Shown: positions 15,498 to 24,157 of the stretch, piece after piece
Layout of the letters: every line of letters begins with the position of its first letter
How positions within the stretch are numbered: position 1 is the stretch's first letter
Assembly: GCF_000621145.1 (NCBI RefSeq)
Contig: NZ_JHZB01000007.1
Coordinates: 62,001-126,000, forward strand
Length of the DNA: 64,000 bases
DNA from: Desulfobulbus elongatus DSM 2908
Lineage (GTDB): Bacteria > Desulfobacterota > Desulfobulbia > Desulfobulbales > Desulfobulbaceae
Direction of reading: 5' to 3'
Translations under genes and position numbers: made by a program
Notes under the pieces: generated by a model
What the model was told of the DNA's origin: nothing
Database searches by the model: none
Seen by the model: the letters and a program-made list of their open reading frames with translations, nothing else

Positions 15498-16292
15498 TCA
15501 CCGATCCTGCTCGAAGGTATGCTGCATGGCCAGCCGGTGGTTGCGCGACGCCACCACATACTCGCCGTTGCGCACCGATATCTCGGGAACCTGCCTCGAT
15601 TGCTCGAAGGCGGTGTACCCCGGTTCCAGGGTCTGCCAGAATTTGATCCACGGCGAGGTGGCGAATTTTTTCAGATTGAGCGGCGTCATGACAAAGGGGA
15701 AGATATGCACGGCAAAGCGTTCCTGTCCCTGCCTGAGGGCATCGTGTGCCAGGACATAGATCTCCTCGATGCGGCCGTTAGTCATGGCGAAACAGCCCAC
15801 CGACTGGCAATCGCCGTGCACCATGATCAGGCTGCCGGTCCGATTCTTGGCCTGGTCGAACTCATTGGGATAGCCGACGTCAAAAGCGAGATGATAGGCC
15901 GATTTCGGGTTCATCTGCTCGGCGGTCACGCTGTAGAAGCCTTCCGGAGCCTGCCAGTCGCCCTCGTTGACCTTGGGTCCGGGAAATCCGGAGTAGTTGC
16001 AGACCCGATAGGTCTTGAACAGCTCGAAGCCCCGCCCCTTGTCCATCCATACCTCCAACATGCCGGGAATCTTGAAGATACGGACGAAAATCGGCTGTCC
16101 CAGGGTGAATCCCTTGTCCCGCAGTTCCTGCTGGAGCTTGGGCCTGGTTTGCGCCATGAGCTGTTCCGCCTTGGGCGTGGTCGGCGGCTCGGTGCAACCG
16201 GCCGGTTGCGCGCACCAGAGGGCGGCAATCGTCACCAACGAACAGAACAACAAGCCCTTGCCTAAAACAGAACGAACACGTGTATGATGCAT
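15498..16292 (-). CDS. L,D-transpeptidase (YkuD family), exported
   Basis: A 264-residue protein with a signal peptide (LLFCSLVTIAALWCAQPAGC; the Cys may make it a lipoprotein) and a YkuD catalytic domain. The catalytic motif is visible in MVHGDCQSVGCFAMTNG, giving the His and the nucleophile Cys of HxxxxxxGC. Enzymes of this type make 3-3 peptidoglycan cross-links or attach proteins to the wall. The domain is of the murein-transpeptidase YafK-like type, with an upstream FVRIFKIPGMLEVWM strand. The start at ATG 16292 is chosen because a signal peptide follows directly. It lies upstream of, and probably in one operon with, the PilZ gene. Confidence 0.88.
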   Translation of the reverse strand: MHHTRVRSVLGKGLLFCSLVTIAALWCAQPAGCTEPPTTPKAEQLMAQTRPKLQQELRDKGFTLGQPIFVRIFKIPGMLEVWMDKGRGFELFKTYRVCNYSGFPGPKVNEGDWQAPEGFYSVTAEQMNPKSAYHLAFDVGYPNEFDQAKNRTGSLIMVHGDCQSVGCFAMTNGRIEEIYVLAHDALRQGQERFAVHIFPFVMTPLNLKKFATSPWIKFWQTLEPGYTAFEQSRQVPEISVRNGEYVVASRNHRLAMQHTFEQDR

Positions 16293-16371
16293 AAGCCTTT
16301 GTTGGAAAAAAGAGAAATCGTTTGCCGACCCCCAAGCCCCCCGGCCGAACCCTTGCCTTTGCCCGGCACGC

Positions 16372-17532
16372 TCAGGCGTTCCGGGCTTCCCGCGCCCTGG
16401 CGTACGCCGAGGCCGCGCATTCATTCTTGCCGAGGTCCAGTTCCTCCCGCCGTGCGTCCTCCTCCTCGCGGAGGTTGGCGTTGACCAGGCGGATGATGGC
16501 GTATTCCTCGGGCTGCGGCCGCATGTTCGCCTTGATGAAGGCGATGAAGGCGGCCTGATTGTCGATTCCGTAGATATCGCCGTTGCGCTCCAGGATCTCG
16601 CCCAGACCGCGGACAAAAACCAGCTCTGCGTTCGCCTCGCGCCAGTCGATGAAATGGGCGGGCAGCACCTGGAGGCCGTGGTCGAACCGCTTGACCATCC
16701 GGATCGTCTCGTACAGCGTCCCGGCCCACTCCTCGGCCTTGCCCCCCAGATCGGGGCGCCCCACCGAGTCGATGAAGACGGTGTCGCCGGAAAGAAGAAA
16801 CCGGTCGTCGATGAGAAAGGAGGTGGAGCCGGGCGTATGACCGGGGGTGAACACCACCCGGATGTCGGGGCCGCCGAGATTGAATCGCTGAATCTCGCCG
16901 TCCCGCAGCGGGGTGTAGGGATTGTTCGAGGTCTTGAAATCGCCGTCGTTGGCGTAGAACACCGCGCCGGTCCGGCGGGCGATGTCCCGGCTGCCGGCTA
17001 TGTAATCGGCCTGGAGATGGGTTTCAAAGGTCGCCGTGACCATGCATCCCTGCTGCGCCGCGAATTCCAGATAGAAATCGACATTGCGCGAGGGATCGAA
17101 CAGCATCATTTCCTTGCCGCTGATCAGGCCGTAGCTGCACGAGGCCTTGCCCGGCCTGATAAACTGATACAATTCGTAGTCCGTCCCCTGGCCGACCCGC
17201 TTCGGCACCAGCAGGTTGCCCCAGGAGGAAATGCCGCCCCGCAGGTATCCGACCTCGAAGCCGTGCCGGTCGAGGATCTCGGCGACATAACGGGCCGAAC
17301 TCTCCTTGGCGCAGACGATGCGCACCCCGCGGTCCCGGGGCACGCGGGACACTGCCTCCTCCTCGTCCTCCATGAACTCGTAGTAGGAGATGTTGATCAA
17401 GGGGAACGGGTAGGGGCCTTCGACCTGGAACCGAGCGAAATCCTTGGCGTTTCTGACATCGAGCACCACCAGGTCCGCCCGGGTGGCCAGCCAGTGGAAC
17501 AGCTCCGTGGCCTCGTATGTATGGATTGCCAT
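16372..17532 (-). CDS. Rhodanese-metallo-beta-lactamase fusion (persulfide dioxygenase-like)
   Basis: A 386-residue protein. A rhodanese domain at about residues 5-112 has an active-loop Cys in VCAKESSARY. An ETHE1-like metallo-beta-lactamase domain follows with FETHLQADYIAGS, FTPGHTPGSTSFL and LSGDTVFI. ETHE1 enzymes oxidise protein or glutathione persulfides with a single iron held by His, His and Asp. All three corresponding residues are present (first His of ETH, His of GHTPG, Asp of GDTVF), while the residues of the second metal site of hydrolytic relatives are replaced (HLQADY for HxHxDH). That favours persulfide dioxygenase over hydrolase. GGAGGAA precedes ATG 17530-17532. A role in sulfide detoxification is likely. 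Confidence 0.88.
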   Translation of the reverse strand: MAIHTYEATELFHWLATRADLVVLDVRNAKDFARFQVEGPYPFPLINISYYEFMEDEEEAVSRVPRDRGVRIVCAKESSARYVAEILDRHGFEVGYLRGGISSWGNLLVPKRVGQGTDYELYQFIRPGKASCSYGLISGKEMMLFDPSRNVDFYLEFAAQQGCMVTATFETHLQADYIAGSRDIARRTGAVFYANDGDFKTSNNPYTPLRDGEIQRFNLGGPDIRVVFTPGHTPGSTSFLIDDRFLLSGDTVFIDSVGRPDLGGKAEEWAGTLYETIRMVKRFDHGLQVLPAHFIDWREANAELVFVRGLGEILERNGDIYGIDNQAAFIAFIKANMRPQPEEYAIIRLVNANLREEEDARREELDLGKNECAASAYARAREARNA

Positions 17533-17910
17533 GATGCTTCCTCCTCAGCAGAGACCGCCCTGTCGCATATTCGGATCACGCTAGCGAACCTGGTTGTAAT
17601 TGTCAATGTTATAATGAGGTTACCCAGGATAATCACAGCAACTTCCTGTCCGGTCGAATGCGATGCTCCGGTGGGGCGGATGTCCCCGGAGGCACAGCGT
17701 GCAGCCCGAAAAACGAAACATGTTGCTTCTTGTGCCCAAGGCGGACGGCCTGCGCCCCGCGACAGCCCCCCGTCATCCCATGGACAGCCGGGGGTCGTCA
17801 ACCGTTCGGCGACGATTTCTCTTTGACATCGCCGCGCTCTTCCCCCTAAGATACACTATGCGTTCCGACCCCTCCCTCCCGAATGCTTGTTGACCCGAGG
17901 CGCCACCGCC
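17533..17910. other. Divergent intergenic region before the hybrid kinase gene
   Basis: 378 bases between the rhodanese-MBL gene (minus) and the hybrid kinase gene (plus). An AT-rich patch at 17590-17640 contains TATAAT at 17610 without a partnered -35 box on the plus strand, and a minus-strand TTGACA that could serve the rhodanese-MBL gene. A sigma-70 promoter for the kinase gene lies at 17823-17852. Frames in the rest look noncoding. Confidence 0.5.
17823..17852 (+). promoter_or_regulatory. Sigma-70-type promoter for the hybrid kinase gene
   Basis: TTGACA (perfect -35) is separated by 18 bases from TAAGAT (four of six -10 matches). The predicted start near 17859 leaves about 50 bases before the ATG at 17911. 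No better -10 lies at 17 bases. Confidence 0.5.
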
Positions 17911-19842
17911 ATGTTGCCGGGTTCTTCCCCTCTTCCCGCTCGCCGGGTGCCCGTTCGCGGACAGTCGCCGGCACGACTGCCCCGACGCAGGGCGGACTGT
18001 TCCGGGCCGGGCCGGCGTCGGACAGTGCCGGTGCTGGTCGCCCCGCCGGCGCTCCATGCCGGTGTGGGCAATGCGGCCTCCAGTCTCAACGTCAATCCCG
18101 CCGATTTCTACACCATTGCCGGACTGGTCGCGGTCGTCCTCCTGCTGCTGACCCTCGTCATCCTCAACCAACGAAAGAAATCCATCATCTCCAACACATC
18201 GAAGGCCCTTGAAGAGACCGAGGCCCGCTATCGCCTCCTCTTCGAGCATTCGCCCATTCCCCTGATGGAGGAAGACCTGAGCACGGTCAAAACCTTCCTC
18301 GACCAGTTGCGGGCCCAGGGCGTGGCCGACCTCCACCGCTACTTCGCCGACAATCCGGAAAGCCTGGCCCGCTGCGCCGCCATGGTGCGCATCATCGACG
18401 CCAATCGGGCGGCGCTGGCCATGTACGGCGCCGCCACCGCCGGGGCCATGGGGCAGCTCACCTCGGTGCTGCCCGACGACCAGTTGCTGCAGTTCAAGAA
18501 GGAGCTGTTGGGGCTCGTCAAGGAGGGCGGCAGCGAGATCGTGCTGGAAAACAGGACCCTGCGCGGCGATGTCCTGACCGTGGAGCGGCGGGCGGTGGTG
18601 GCCGCCGGTTTCGAGCAGAGCTGGCGCAAGGTGTTCGTCACCATCATCGACATCACCGAGCAGGTACGGTTGCGCAAGGAAAACAAATCCTTTGAAAAAA
18701 AATTGCAGCAAACGCAGAAGCTCGAGGCCATCGGCAGCCTGGCGGGCGGCATCGCCCACGATTTCAACAATATCCTGGCACCGATCATGGGACGGGCCGA
18801 GCTGATGCTCATCGAAAACGCCGACAACGCCCCCCTGCGCGAACACTGCCGGGGTATTGTCGAGGCCGCCAAGCGGGCCCGCGACCTGGTCAGGCAGATC
18901 CTCACGTTCAGCCGCCAGGTCGACCAGGAGATCACCCCGGTTTCGCTGGACGAGATCATCCGGGAGGTCATCGGGCTGGTGCGCCCCACCCTGCCCGCGA
19001 CCATCGGGATCGAATACGATCTGCCCGACCGGTGTCCGCGGATAATGGCCGACGCCACCCAGTTGCACCAGGTGATCATGAACCTGGTGACCAATGCCTT
19101 TCACGCCATGGAGGGCAACGGCGGCCGCCTGCGTTTCCATCTGGAAGCCGTCAGCCTCGACATCCGTGAATCCGAGGACCTGTCCATCGCGCCCGGCCGG
19201 TACGTGCGGCTGCGCATCGAGGATACCGGCCACGGCATGGACAGGGCCACCATGGACAAGATCTTCGATCCCTACTTCACCACCAAACCGCGCGGCAAGG
19301 GGACGGGACTGGGACTGGCGGTGGTGCTCGGCATCCTGCGGGGCTACGGCGGTGAAATCCGGGTGGAGAGCGAGGTCGGCGGAGGGACCGCCTTCATCCT
19401 CTATTTTCCGGTGGTGGAACTGGCCGCCGCCCGGAAACCGGCCGAGTGCGACCGTCAGGAGCCGCTTCCGCGCGGCACGGAGCACATTCTCCTGGTGGAC
19501 GACGAGAAATCGATCGCCGATGTCACCACCGGCATGCTGGAACGGCTCGGCTATAAGGTGACGGTCCGGATCAGCGGTTACGACGCCCTGGAGGCTTTCC
19601 GCAACCTGTCGGACCGGATCGACCTCCTCATCGCCGACCTGAGCATGCCGCAGATGACCGGACTGCAACTCTACCGGGAGATCAAGAAGATTCGCTCCGA
19701 CATCAAGGTCATCATCTGTACCGGCTTCAGCGAGCAGCTCGACAGCCGCAGCGCGCGCTCCATCGGTATCGAGGGGTTCCTGAACAAGCCGGTGGTTCTG
19801 AGCGATCTCGCCCGCTGCGTCCGCTCGGTCCTCGACGGCTGA
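17911..19842 (+). CDS. Hybrid sensor histidine kinase with C-terminal receiver
   Basis: A membrane-bound hybrid kinase of about 643 residues: one transmembrane segment (about residues 66-85, AGLVAVVLLLLTLVIL), a PAS-like sensor (starting ARYRLLFEHSPIPLMEED), a phosphoacceptor domain with the His in GGIAHDFNNILAP, HATPase boxes NLVTNAFHAME, DTGHGMD and GTGLGLAVVLG, and a receiver domain with Asp in LLIADLSMPQ. The first 50 or so residues are Arg/Pro-rich, so the true start is uncertain; TTG 17887 or an internal GTG near 18030 are alternatives. No partner regulator is adjacent, so it probably feeds a distant phosphorelay. Confidence 0.9.
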   Translation: MLPGSSPLPARRVPVRGQSPARLPRRRADCSGPGRRRTVPVLVAPPALHAGVGNAASSLNVNPADFYTIAGLVAVVLLLLTLVILNQRKKSIISNTSKALEETEARYRLLFEHSPIPLMEEDLSTVKTFLDQLRAQGVADLHRYFADNPESLARCAAMVRIIDANRAALAMYGAATAGAMGQLTSVLPDDQLLQFKKELLGLVKEGGSEIVLENRTLRGDVLTVERRAVVAAGFEQSWRKVFVTIIDITEQVRLRKENKSFEKKLQQTQKLEAIGSLAGGIAHDFNNILAPIMGRAELMLIENADNAPLREHCRGIVEAAKRARDLVRQILTFSRQVDQEITPVSLDEIIREVIGLVRPTLPATIGIEYDLPDRCPRIMADATQLHQVIMNLVTNAFHAMEGNGGRLRFHLEAVSLDIRESEDLSIAPGRYVRLRIEDTGHGMDRATMDKIFDPYFTTKPRGKGTGLGLAVVLGILRGYGGEIRVESEVGGGTAFILYFPVVELAAARKPAECDRQEPLPRGTEHILLVDDEKSIADVTTGMLERLGYKVTVRISGYDALEAFRNLSDRIDLLIADLSMPQMTGLQLYREIKKIRSDIKVIICTGFSEQLDSRSARSIGIEGFLNKPVVLSDLARCVRSVLDG

Positions 19843-19864
19843 CCGCATCGTTTTCCGAAAAAAC

Positions 19865-20476
19865 ATGCCGGCATCGGAACACACACGGGGACGTCCCACC
19901 TCAAGGCGTTTCCTGGCGAAACATGCCGTGTCCCTGATGTCGCTCGTTCTGCTCGCCGGCTGCGCCACTCTCAGCCGGGAGCAGTGCCGGAGCGGCGACT
20001 GGCACGGCATCGGCACCGCCGACGGCCAGGCGGGGGAGCCGCTCGGCCGGCTGGACCGGCATGTCCGCGCCTGTGCCGAATACGGTATCCCGGTCGACGA
20101 ACAGCGGTACCGCGCAGGCTACGACCAGGGATTGCGCGCCTATTGCCACATCGACAACGCCTGCGCCGCCGGCTTGCGGGGACACCGCTACCAACGCGTG
20201 TGCCCACCGGAAATCGATGGGGCGTTCGAACGCTGCAACCGGGCCGCCCTTGCAGTGTACCGCCTCAGACGGGAACTCGACGAGATCAGCGCCCAGCGGC
20301 ATCGTTACGTCTTCTGGCTCTGGAATAGCCCGCTCTCAGAGCACGACGCATATCTGCTCAGACACGAACTCCGCGCCCTGGATCGGCGGTACGATCAGCT
20401 CCGCATTGACCTGTACCTGAGCGAACGCTTCCTGGACGACCTCATGGACGAGGTCGGCGCCCGTCCCTCTCCCTGA
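19865..20476 (+). CDS. DUF2799-type lipoprotein
   Basis: A 203-residue predicted lipoprotein: a hydrophobic stretch ends in the lipobox LLAGC, with the modified Cys near residue 32. The following sequence SREQCRSGDWHGIGTADGQAG and YRAGYDQGLRAYC matches the DUF2799 pattern of cysteine-paired envelope lipoproteins. The C-terminal half is helical (ALAVYRLRRELDEI, RHELRALDRRYDQL) and may form a coiled coil. Function is unknown. It begins 22 bases after the hybrid kinase stop and may be co-transcribed with it. Confidence 0.8.
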   Translation: MPASEHTRGRPTSRRFLAKHAVSLMSLVLLAGCATLSREQCRSGDWHGIGTADGQAGEPLGRLDRHVRACAEYGIPVDEQRYRAGYDQGLRAYCHIDNACAAGLRGHRYQRVCPPEIDGAFERCNRAALAVYRLRRELDEISAQRHRYVFWLWNSPLSEHDAYLLRHELRALDRRYDQLRIDLYLSERFLDDLMDEVGARPSP

Positions 20477-20784
20477 CATCCCGCCCTTCGTCCGACCGGC
20501 GGACCGCCGTCCCCGGTCCGTTTCCCCCGAACATGTCGGCATCATCCCACCGCGCATCGACCGGAAAGATTGACAGCCGCCCACGACTCCTATAGAATTC
20601 GTCGTTCTCGTGTCTTGTGCCGGACGTGTAGCAATGGAGGATGCTCCGAAGAACGTGTTCAGCAGTCAGAAGAGCGCCGAATGCCAACCATCCTTCAGGA
20701 ACCGATCGAGCCAACGCCTTCCCGCCCAGGAGTCCCGGGCGCCGACCGACCGACTCCGCTGGAGTCCTCCGTCCTTTCCGCTGA
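20477..20784. other. Leader region before the glycosyltransferase gene
   Basis: 308 bases. A good sigma-70 promoter lies at 20570-20598, leaving an untranslated leader of about 180 bases before the glycosyltransferase start. The leader contains short frames with weak start sites but nothing family-like. No riboswitch core could be recognised by eye, and the length leaves room for one or for post-transcriptional control. Confidence 0.5.
20570..20598 (+). promoter_or_regulatory. Sigma-70 promoter of the glycosyltransferase gene
   Basis: TTGACA is perfect, the spacer is 17 bases, and the -10 box TAGAAT matches five of six positions. It is the best sigma-70-type promoter I found in the left half of the window. 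Predicted start is near 20605. Confidence 0.7.
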
Positions 20785-22257
20785 ATGACAATTCCGGAGA
20801 TATTCCCCTCGATGCACCTACTGCTTGGTCTTTACATAGTGTTTCTTGTCCTCATTCTTGCCTACAACCTGCTCCAGCTCAACCTGCTGCGGCATTACCT
20901 GGACAGAGAGAAGGTCAAGGCCGCGCCGCCGCCCGCCGACGGCGACACGCCCTTCGTCACCGTGCAATTGCCGCTGTTCAACGAGCCCTATGTGGCGGAG
21001 CGGCTCATCGACAACATCATCGCCCTGGACTATCCCCGCGACCGGTTCGAGGTGCAGATCCTTGATGACTCGACCGACGACACCACCGAAATCTGCGAGC
21101 GCAAGGCCGGGATGTACCGCGACCGGGGATTCGATATCCGGGTCATCCACCGCACCGACCGCACGGGGTTCAAAGCCGGCGCCCTGGCCGAGGGCCTGCG
21201 GCAGGCCAAGGGCGAATTCGTTGCCATCTTCGATGCCGACTTCCTGCCCTCGCCCCGCTTTCTGCGCGATACCGTCCCCTATTTCCGGGATGAACGCGTC
21301 GGCGTGGTGCAGACCCGCTGGGCCCACCTGAACAGCGACTATTCGCTGTTCACCAAACTCCAGGCCCTGCAGCTCAATGTCCATTTCACCATCGAACAGA
21401 TGGGCCGCAAGGCCGGCAACCATTTCCTCCAGTTCAACGGCACGGCGGGCATCTGGCGCAAACGGGCCATCGAGGATGCCGGCGGCTGGAAGGCCGATAC
21501 CCTCACCGAGGATCTGGACCTGAGTTTCCGGGCGCAACTGAAGCAGTGGCAGATCGTTTATTTGGAGGACATCGAGGCCCCGGCCGAGTTGCCAGCCGAG
21601 ATGAACGGCATCAAGTCGCAGCAGTTCCGCTGGATGAAAGGCGGCGCCGAAAATGCCCGCCGCCTGGCGCCGCTAATCATGGGCAGCAGGCTGCCGTTGC
21701 GCACCAAGCTGCATGCCCTGGTGCATCTCGCCAACAGCTCGATCTTTGTCGCCACCCTGATGCTGGCCCTCTCCAGCGTCGCCCTGCTGCCCTTCCTCGA
21801 CGACCTCGAGGTGGACCCCCGCGCCCTCTCCTTCTCCCTGCTGGGGCTTGTCGGAGTGGCGGCGGTCTACTTCTACGCCAACATCACCCTCCTGCCCAAG
21901 CCGGTGTCCCTGCACCAGGTCCTGGCCCTGGTCGGCTATTTTCCCCTGCTGCTGATCATGTTCATGGGCCTGAGCTTTCACAACTCGGTGGCCGTGGTCG
22001 AAGGCTACCTGGGCATCAAGTCCTCCTTCGTGCGGACGCCCAAATACAACATCGTCGGCCGCATCCGCCAACGAACCGACAGGGACCAGAAAAATCCCAT
22101 CAGCAACATCCTGATCATCGAAGGGCTCCTCGCCCTCCTATTCAGTGCGGCGCTGCTGCTGGCCGCGCTCGTCGGCAACTACAGCTTCTTCATTTTCCAC
22201 CTGATGCTCGCCATCGGCTTCGGCATCGTCTTCGTGGTGTCCTGGCGCGACCGCTAG
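20785..22257 (+). CDS. Processive family 2 glycosyltransferase (cellulose-synthase/glucomannan-synthase-like)
   Basis: A 490-residue membrane enzyme. After one N-terminal transmembrane helix comes a GT2 catalytic domain: VQLPLFNEPYV, LDDSTDDT, the DxD site IFDADF, a TED motif (TLTEDLDLSFR) and QQFRWMKGG, the Q(Q/R)xRW motif of processive synthases. Four to five transmembrane helices follow. Such enzymes polymerise and export beta-glucan or mannan chains. No PilZ domain or BcsB partner is adjacent, so the polymer is unknown. ATG 20812 is an alternative start. The gene has its own promoter and a long leader. Confidence 0.92.
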   Translation: MTIPEIFPSMHLLLGLYIVFLVLILAYNLLQLNLLRHYLDREKVKAAPPPADGDTPFVTVQLPLFNEPYVAERLIDNIIALDYPRDRFEVQILDDSTDDTTEICERKAGMYRDRGFDIRVIHRTDRTGFKAGALAEGLRQAKGEFVAIFDADFLPSPRFLRDTVPYFRDERVGVVQTRWAHLNSDYSLFTKLQALQLNVHFTIEQMGRKAGNHFLQFNGTAGIWRKRAIEDAGGWKADTLTEDLDLSFRAQLKQWQIVYLEDIEAPAELPAEMNGIKSQQFRWMKGGAENARRLAPLIMGSRLPLRTKLHALVHLANSSIFVATLMLALSSVALLPFLDDLEVDPRALSFSLLGLVGVAAVYFYANITLLPKPVSLHQVLALVGYFPLLLIMFMGLSFHNSVAVVEGYLGIKSSFVRTPKYNIVGRIRQRTDRDQKNPISNILIIEGLLALLFSAALLLAALVGNYSFFIFHLMLAIGFGIVFVVSWRDR

Positions 22258-22312
22258 CAGCGGGCGTCGCCTTTCCTTTTCCTGAAAAAAAATTCGAGAT
22301 GGCGACCGCCGC

Positions 22313-23110
22313 TCACCGAGCGGAAACGATCTCCTTGCGGCCTTCGATGACGAGGAAGTTGAGGGTGGTATGGATGGTGAAGAGGGGGAAGAACAGGGCC
22401 ATGAAAAAGATGTTCAGCAGCGGCACCATGCTGATCATGGCCGGAAACAGGCCCAAACGGAAGGCCGGCCCGGCATGGAGCTGCAGCCAGTTGATCTTTT
22501 GCCCCAGGGTCCAGCGGTAGCGGGAGGCGGGGTAGTCGACGAACATCAGGGCCGAATAGTAGGTGTACAGCACGAACACCGCCCCCTGGCCGATCACCGG
22601 AATGAAGTTGGCGAACAGGGCCACCACCGTGACCACCACGCCCATGGCGCCGATCTTGACGCCCTCGCGGAGGTCGATGAGGGCGCCGGCCAGGCTGAAC
22701 ACCGCCTCGCCCTCCCCGGCCTGGTCGCAGTACCGGTTGCCGGCCCAGGTGCTCAGGAAAACATAGCCGGGCGTGGTCAGGGTGTAGGCCAGGACAAAGG
22801 CCAGATAAAAGGCGGCCACCCGGGTGAGCAGCAGGAAAACCCATTTCAGGGCGGTCCATCCCCACAAGAGCGGCCAGTGCCAGAATTTCTCCACCGTGGG
22901 CGGGGTGGTGAAGAACGAACCGGTGAAATGGTTGATCAGGTCCACGGAAAAGAGATAGCCCAACCAGGTGAGGGTGCCGGTCAGGAGCACGAGCAGCAGG
23001 CTCCAGCCCAGCAGGCGGGGATGACGGAACAGGAAGGCGCAGGAGGTGGAAAACGGCACCCAGGGCGGCACGGGGGCCGCGCCGTCGGGCCGGGCATTGG
23101 TCGCATGCAT
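22313..23110 (-). CDS. EI24/CysZ-like membrane protein
   Basis: A 265-residue membrane protein with about six hydrophobic segments, matching the EI24 (etoposide-induced 2.4)/CysZ family: SFTTS-like N-terminal segment followed by LRHPRLL-type helix, long TM pairs, and the conserved FIPVIGQGAVFVLYTYYSALMF region with YPASRYRW after it. CysZ transports sulfate in enterobacteria, but many family members have no proven substrate. It converges on the glycosyltransferase gene with 55 bases between. The start could also be GTG 23122. Confidence 0.82.
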   Translation of the reverse strand: MHATNARPDGAAPVPPWVPFSTSCAFLFRHPRLLGWSLLLVLLTGTLTWLGYLFSVDLINHFTGSFFTTPPTVEKFWHWPLLWGWTALKWVFLLLTRVAAFYLAFVLAYTLTTPGYVFLSTWAGNRYCDQAGEGEAVFSLAGALIDLREGVKIGAMGVVVTVVALFANFIPVIGQGAVFVLYTYYSALMFVDYPASRYRWTLGQKINWLQLHAGPAFRLGLFPAMISMVPLLNIFFMALFFPLFTIHTTLNFLVIEGRKEIVSAR

Positions 23111-23213
23111 GGCAGATATCACTGTATCAAAACAAAAAAGCTATCAGGAAAGGCACTCCGCCCTCCCTGTCTCTCACCTGGTGCCTGCCCGCCGGGCAGG
23201 GAAAAAGGCGCTA

Positions 23214-23498
23214 TCACCTCTGATAGACGCAACTGACCAGATCGGCCGTTTCGCAGCTGATCGCCCTGTCGTGCAGAGCGGCCACGATTGCCGCTACCTG
23301 GGTCGTGCCGTCGATCTCCAGCACAGTGCCCCGCTCGTCGGCGTGCACCGTGTAACCGCCCGCCTGCAGGACCGACAGGGCCTCGTCCATCCGGCTGACC
23401 ACCAGACCCAGCCGCGAAAAATCGTTCATGTAGAAAAGCGGCCAATCCGCATGGCAGGCCACCGGTTTCCCTTTTTCGATGATCGGCAACAAACCCAT
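23214..23498 (-). CDS. Small conserved-looking protein, possibly ACT-like
   Basis: A 94-residue protein with AGGTGAGAG directly before ATG 23496-23498. The alternation DFSRLGLVVSRMDEALSVLQAGGYTV followed by VLEIDGTTQVAAIVAAL resembles a beta-alpha-beta ACT-like or ferredoxin-like fold, with a Cys-containing C-terminus (CETADLVSCVYQR). I cannot assign it to a named family. It lies alone between the EI24 gene and the divergent DUF202 gene. Confidence 0.65.
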   Translation of the reverse strand: MGLLPIIEKGKPVACHADWPLFYMNDFSRLGLVVSRMDEALSVLQAGGYTVHADERGTVLEIDGTTQVAAIVAALHDRAISCETADLVSCVYQR

Positions 23499-23670
23499 AG
23501 CTCTCACCTCGCACCTGTTGTATTCATTCCCATCAATCCCGGAAAAAACGGCCCCGTCGAGGGTGTCGGCCCGCGGTCCTGCCGCGCCGGATCCGGTCCC
23601 GGCGGAGGCGGCCCTTGCCCCGGCAAAACAGGCAGGTGACCTACCGGCCATTTTCGCGCAGGAGAATCGC

Positions 23671-24045
23671 ATGTCCGCACTGAACGATCCCCGGGTCTTT
23701 TTCGCGGCGGAACGAACGCTGCTGGCCTGGACCCGCACCTCGCTGACCCTGATGGCCTTCGGCTTCGTGGTGGAGCGGTTCGGCCTGTTCGTCTCGGCCC
23801 TGCTCGCGCAGCACAGCGAGACCCTGCAACGGGGCCTTTCTTTCTGGATCGGCCTCTCCTTCATCCTGCTCGGCTCGCTCGCCTCGGTGGGGGCGGTGGT
23901 GCAGTACCGCAGGGTCCTGCGCACCCTCCAGCCCGTGGAAGTGCCCACGGGTTATCTCACCGCCCTGGGCCCCTGGATCAACCTGGTCGTCGCGTTTCTC
24001 GGCCTGGCCCTGACCGCCTACCTGTTCCGGGGCTCGCTGCTTTAA
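23671..24045 (+). CDS. DUF202 (YidH-like) membrane protein
   Basis: A 124-residue protein beginning with the DUF202 signature (DPRVFFAAERTLLAWTRTSLTLMAFGF), with three transmembrane segments in total (about 22-45, 55-80 and 95-118). The family is widespread and functionally uncharacterised. ATG 23671 follows AGGAG by six bases. The frame stays open upstream into the intergenic region, but that sequence is not family-like. Confidence 0.87.
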   Translation: MSALNDPRVFFAAERTLLAWTRTSLTLMAFGFVVERFGLFVSALLAQHSETLQRGLSFWIGLSFILLGSLASVGAVVQYRRVLRTLQPVEVPTGYLTALGPWINLVVAFLGLALTAYLFRGSLL

Positions 24046-24157
24046 GCCACCCGGTCTCGGGCGACGATCCCGGCCAGCCGGACTTGCGGTCGTTTTCCTC
24101 CTCCTGTTCTGCCGCACCATACCCAATGCCGGGTAAAAAACCAAGGGGCGGCCGGGT

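Noticed and set aside
17610-17615. Perfect TATAAT as a plus-strand promoter
   Set aside because: No -35-like hexamer at 16-18 bases and nearly 300 bases from the next plus-strand gene.
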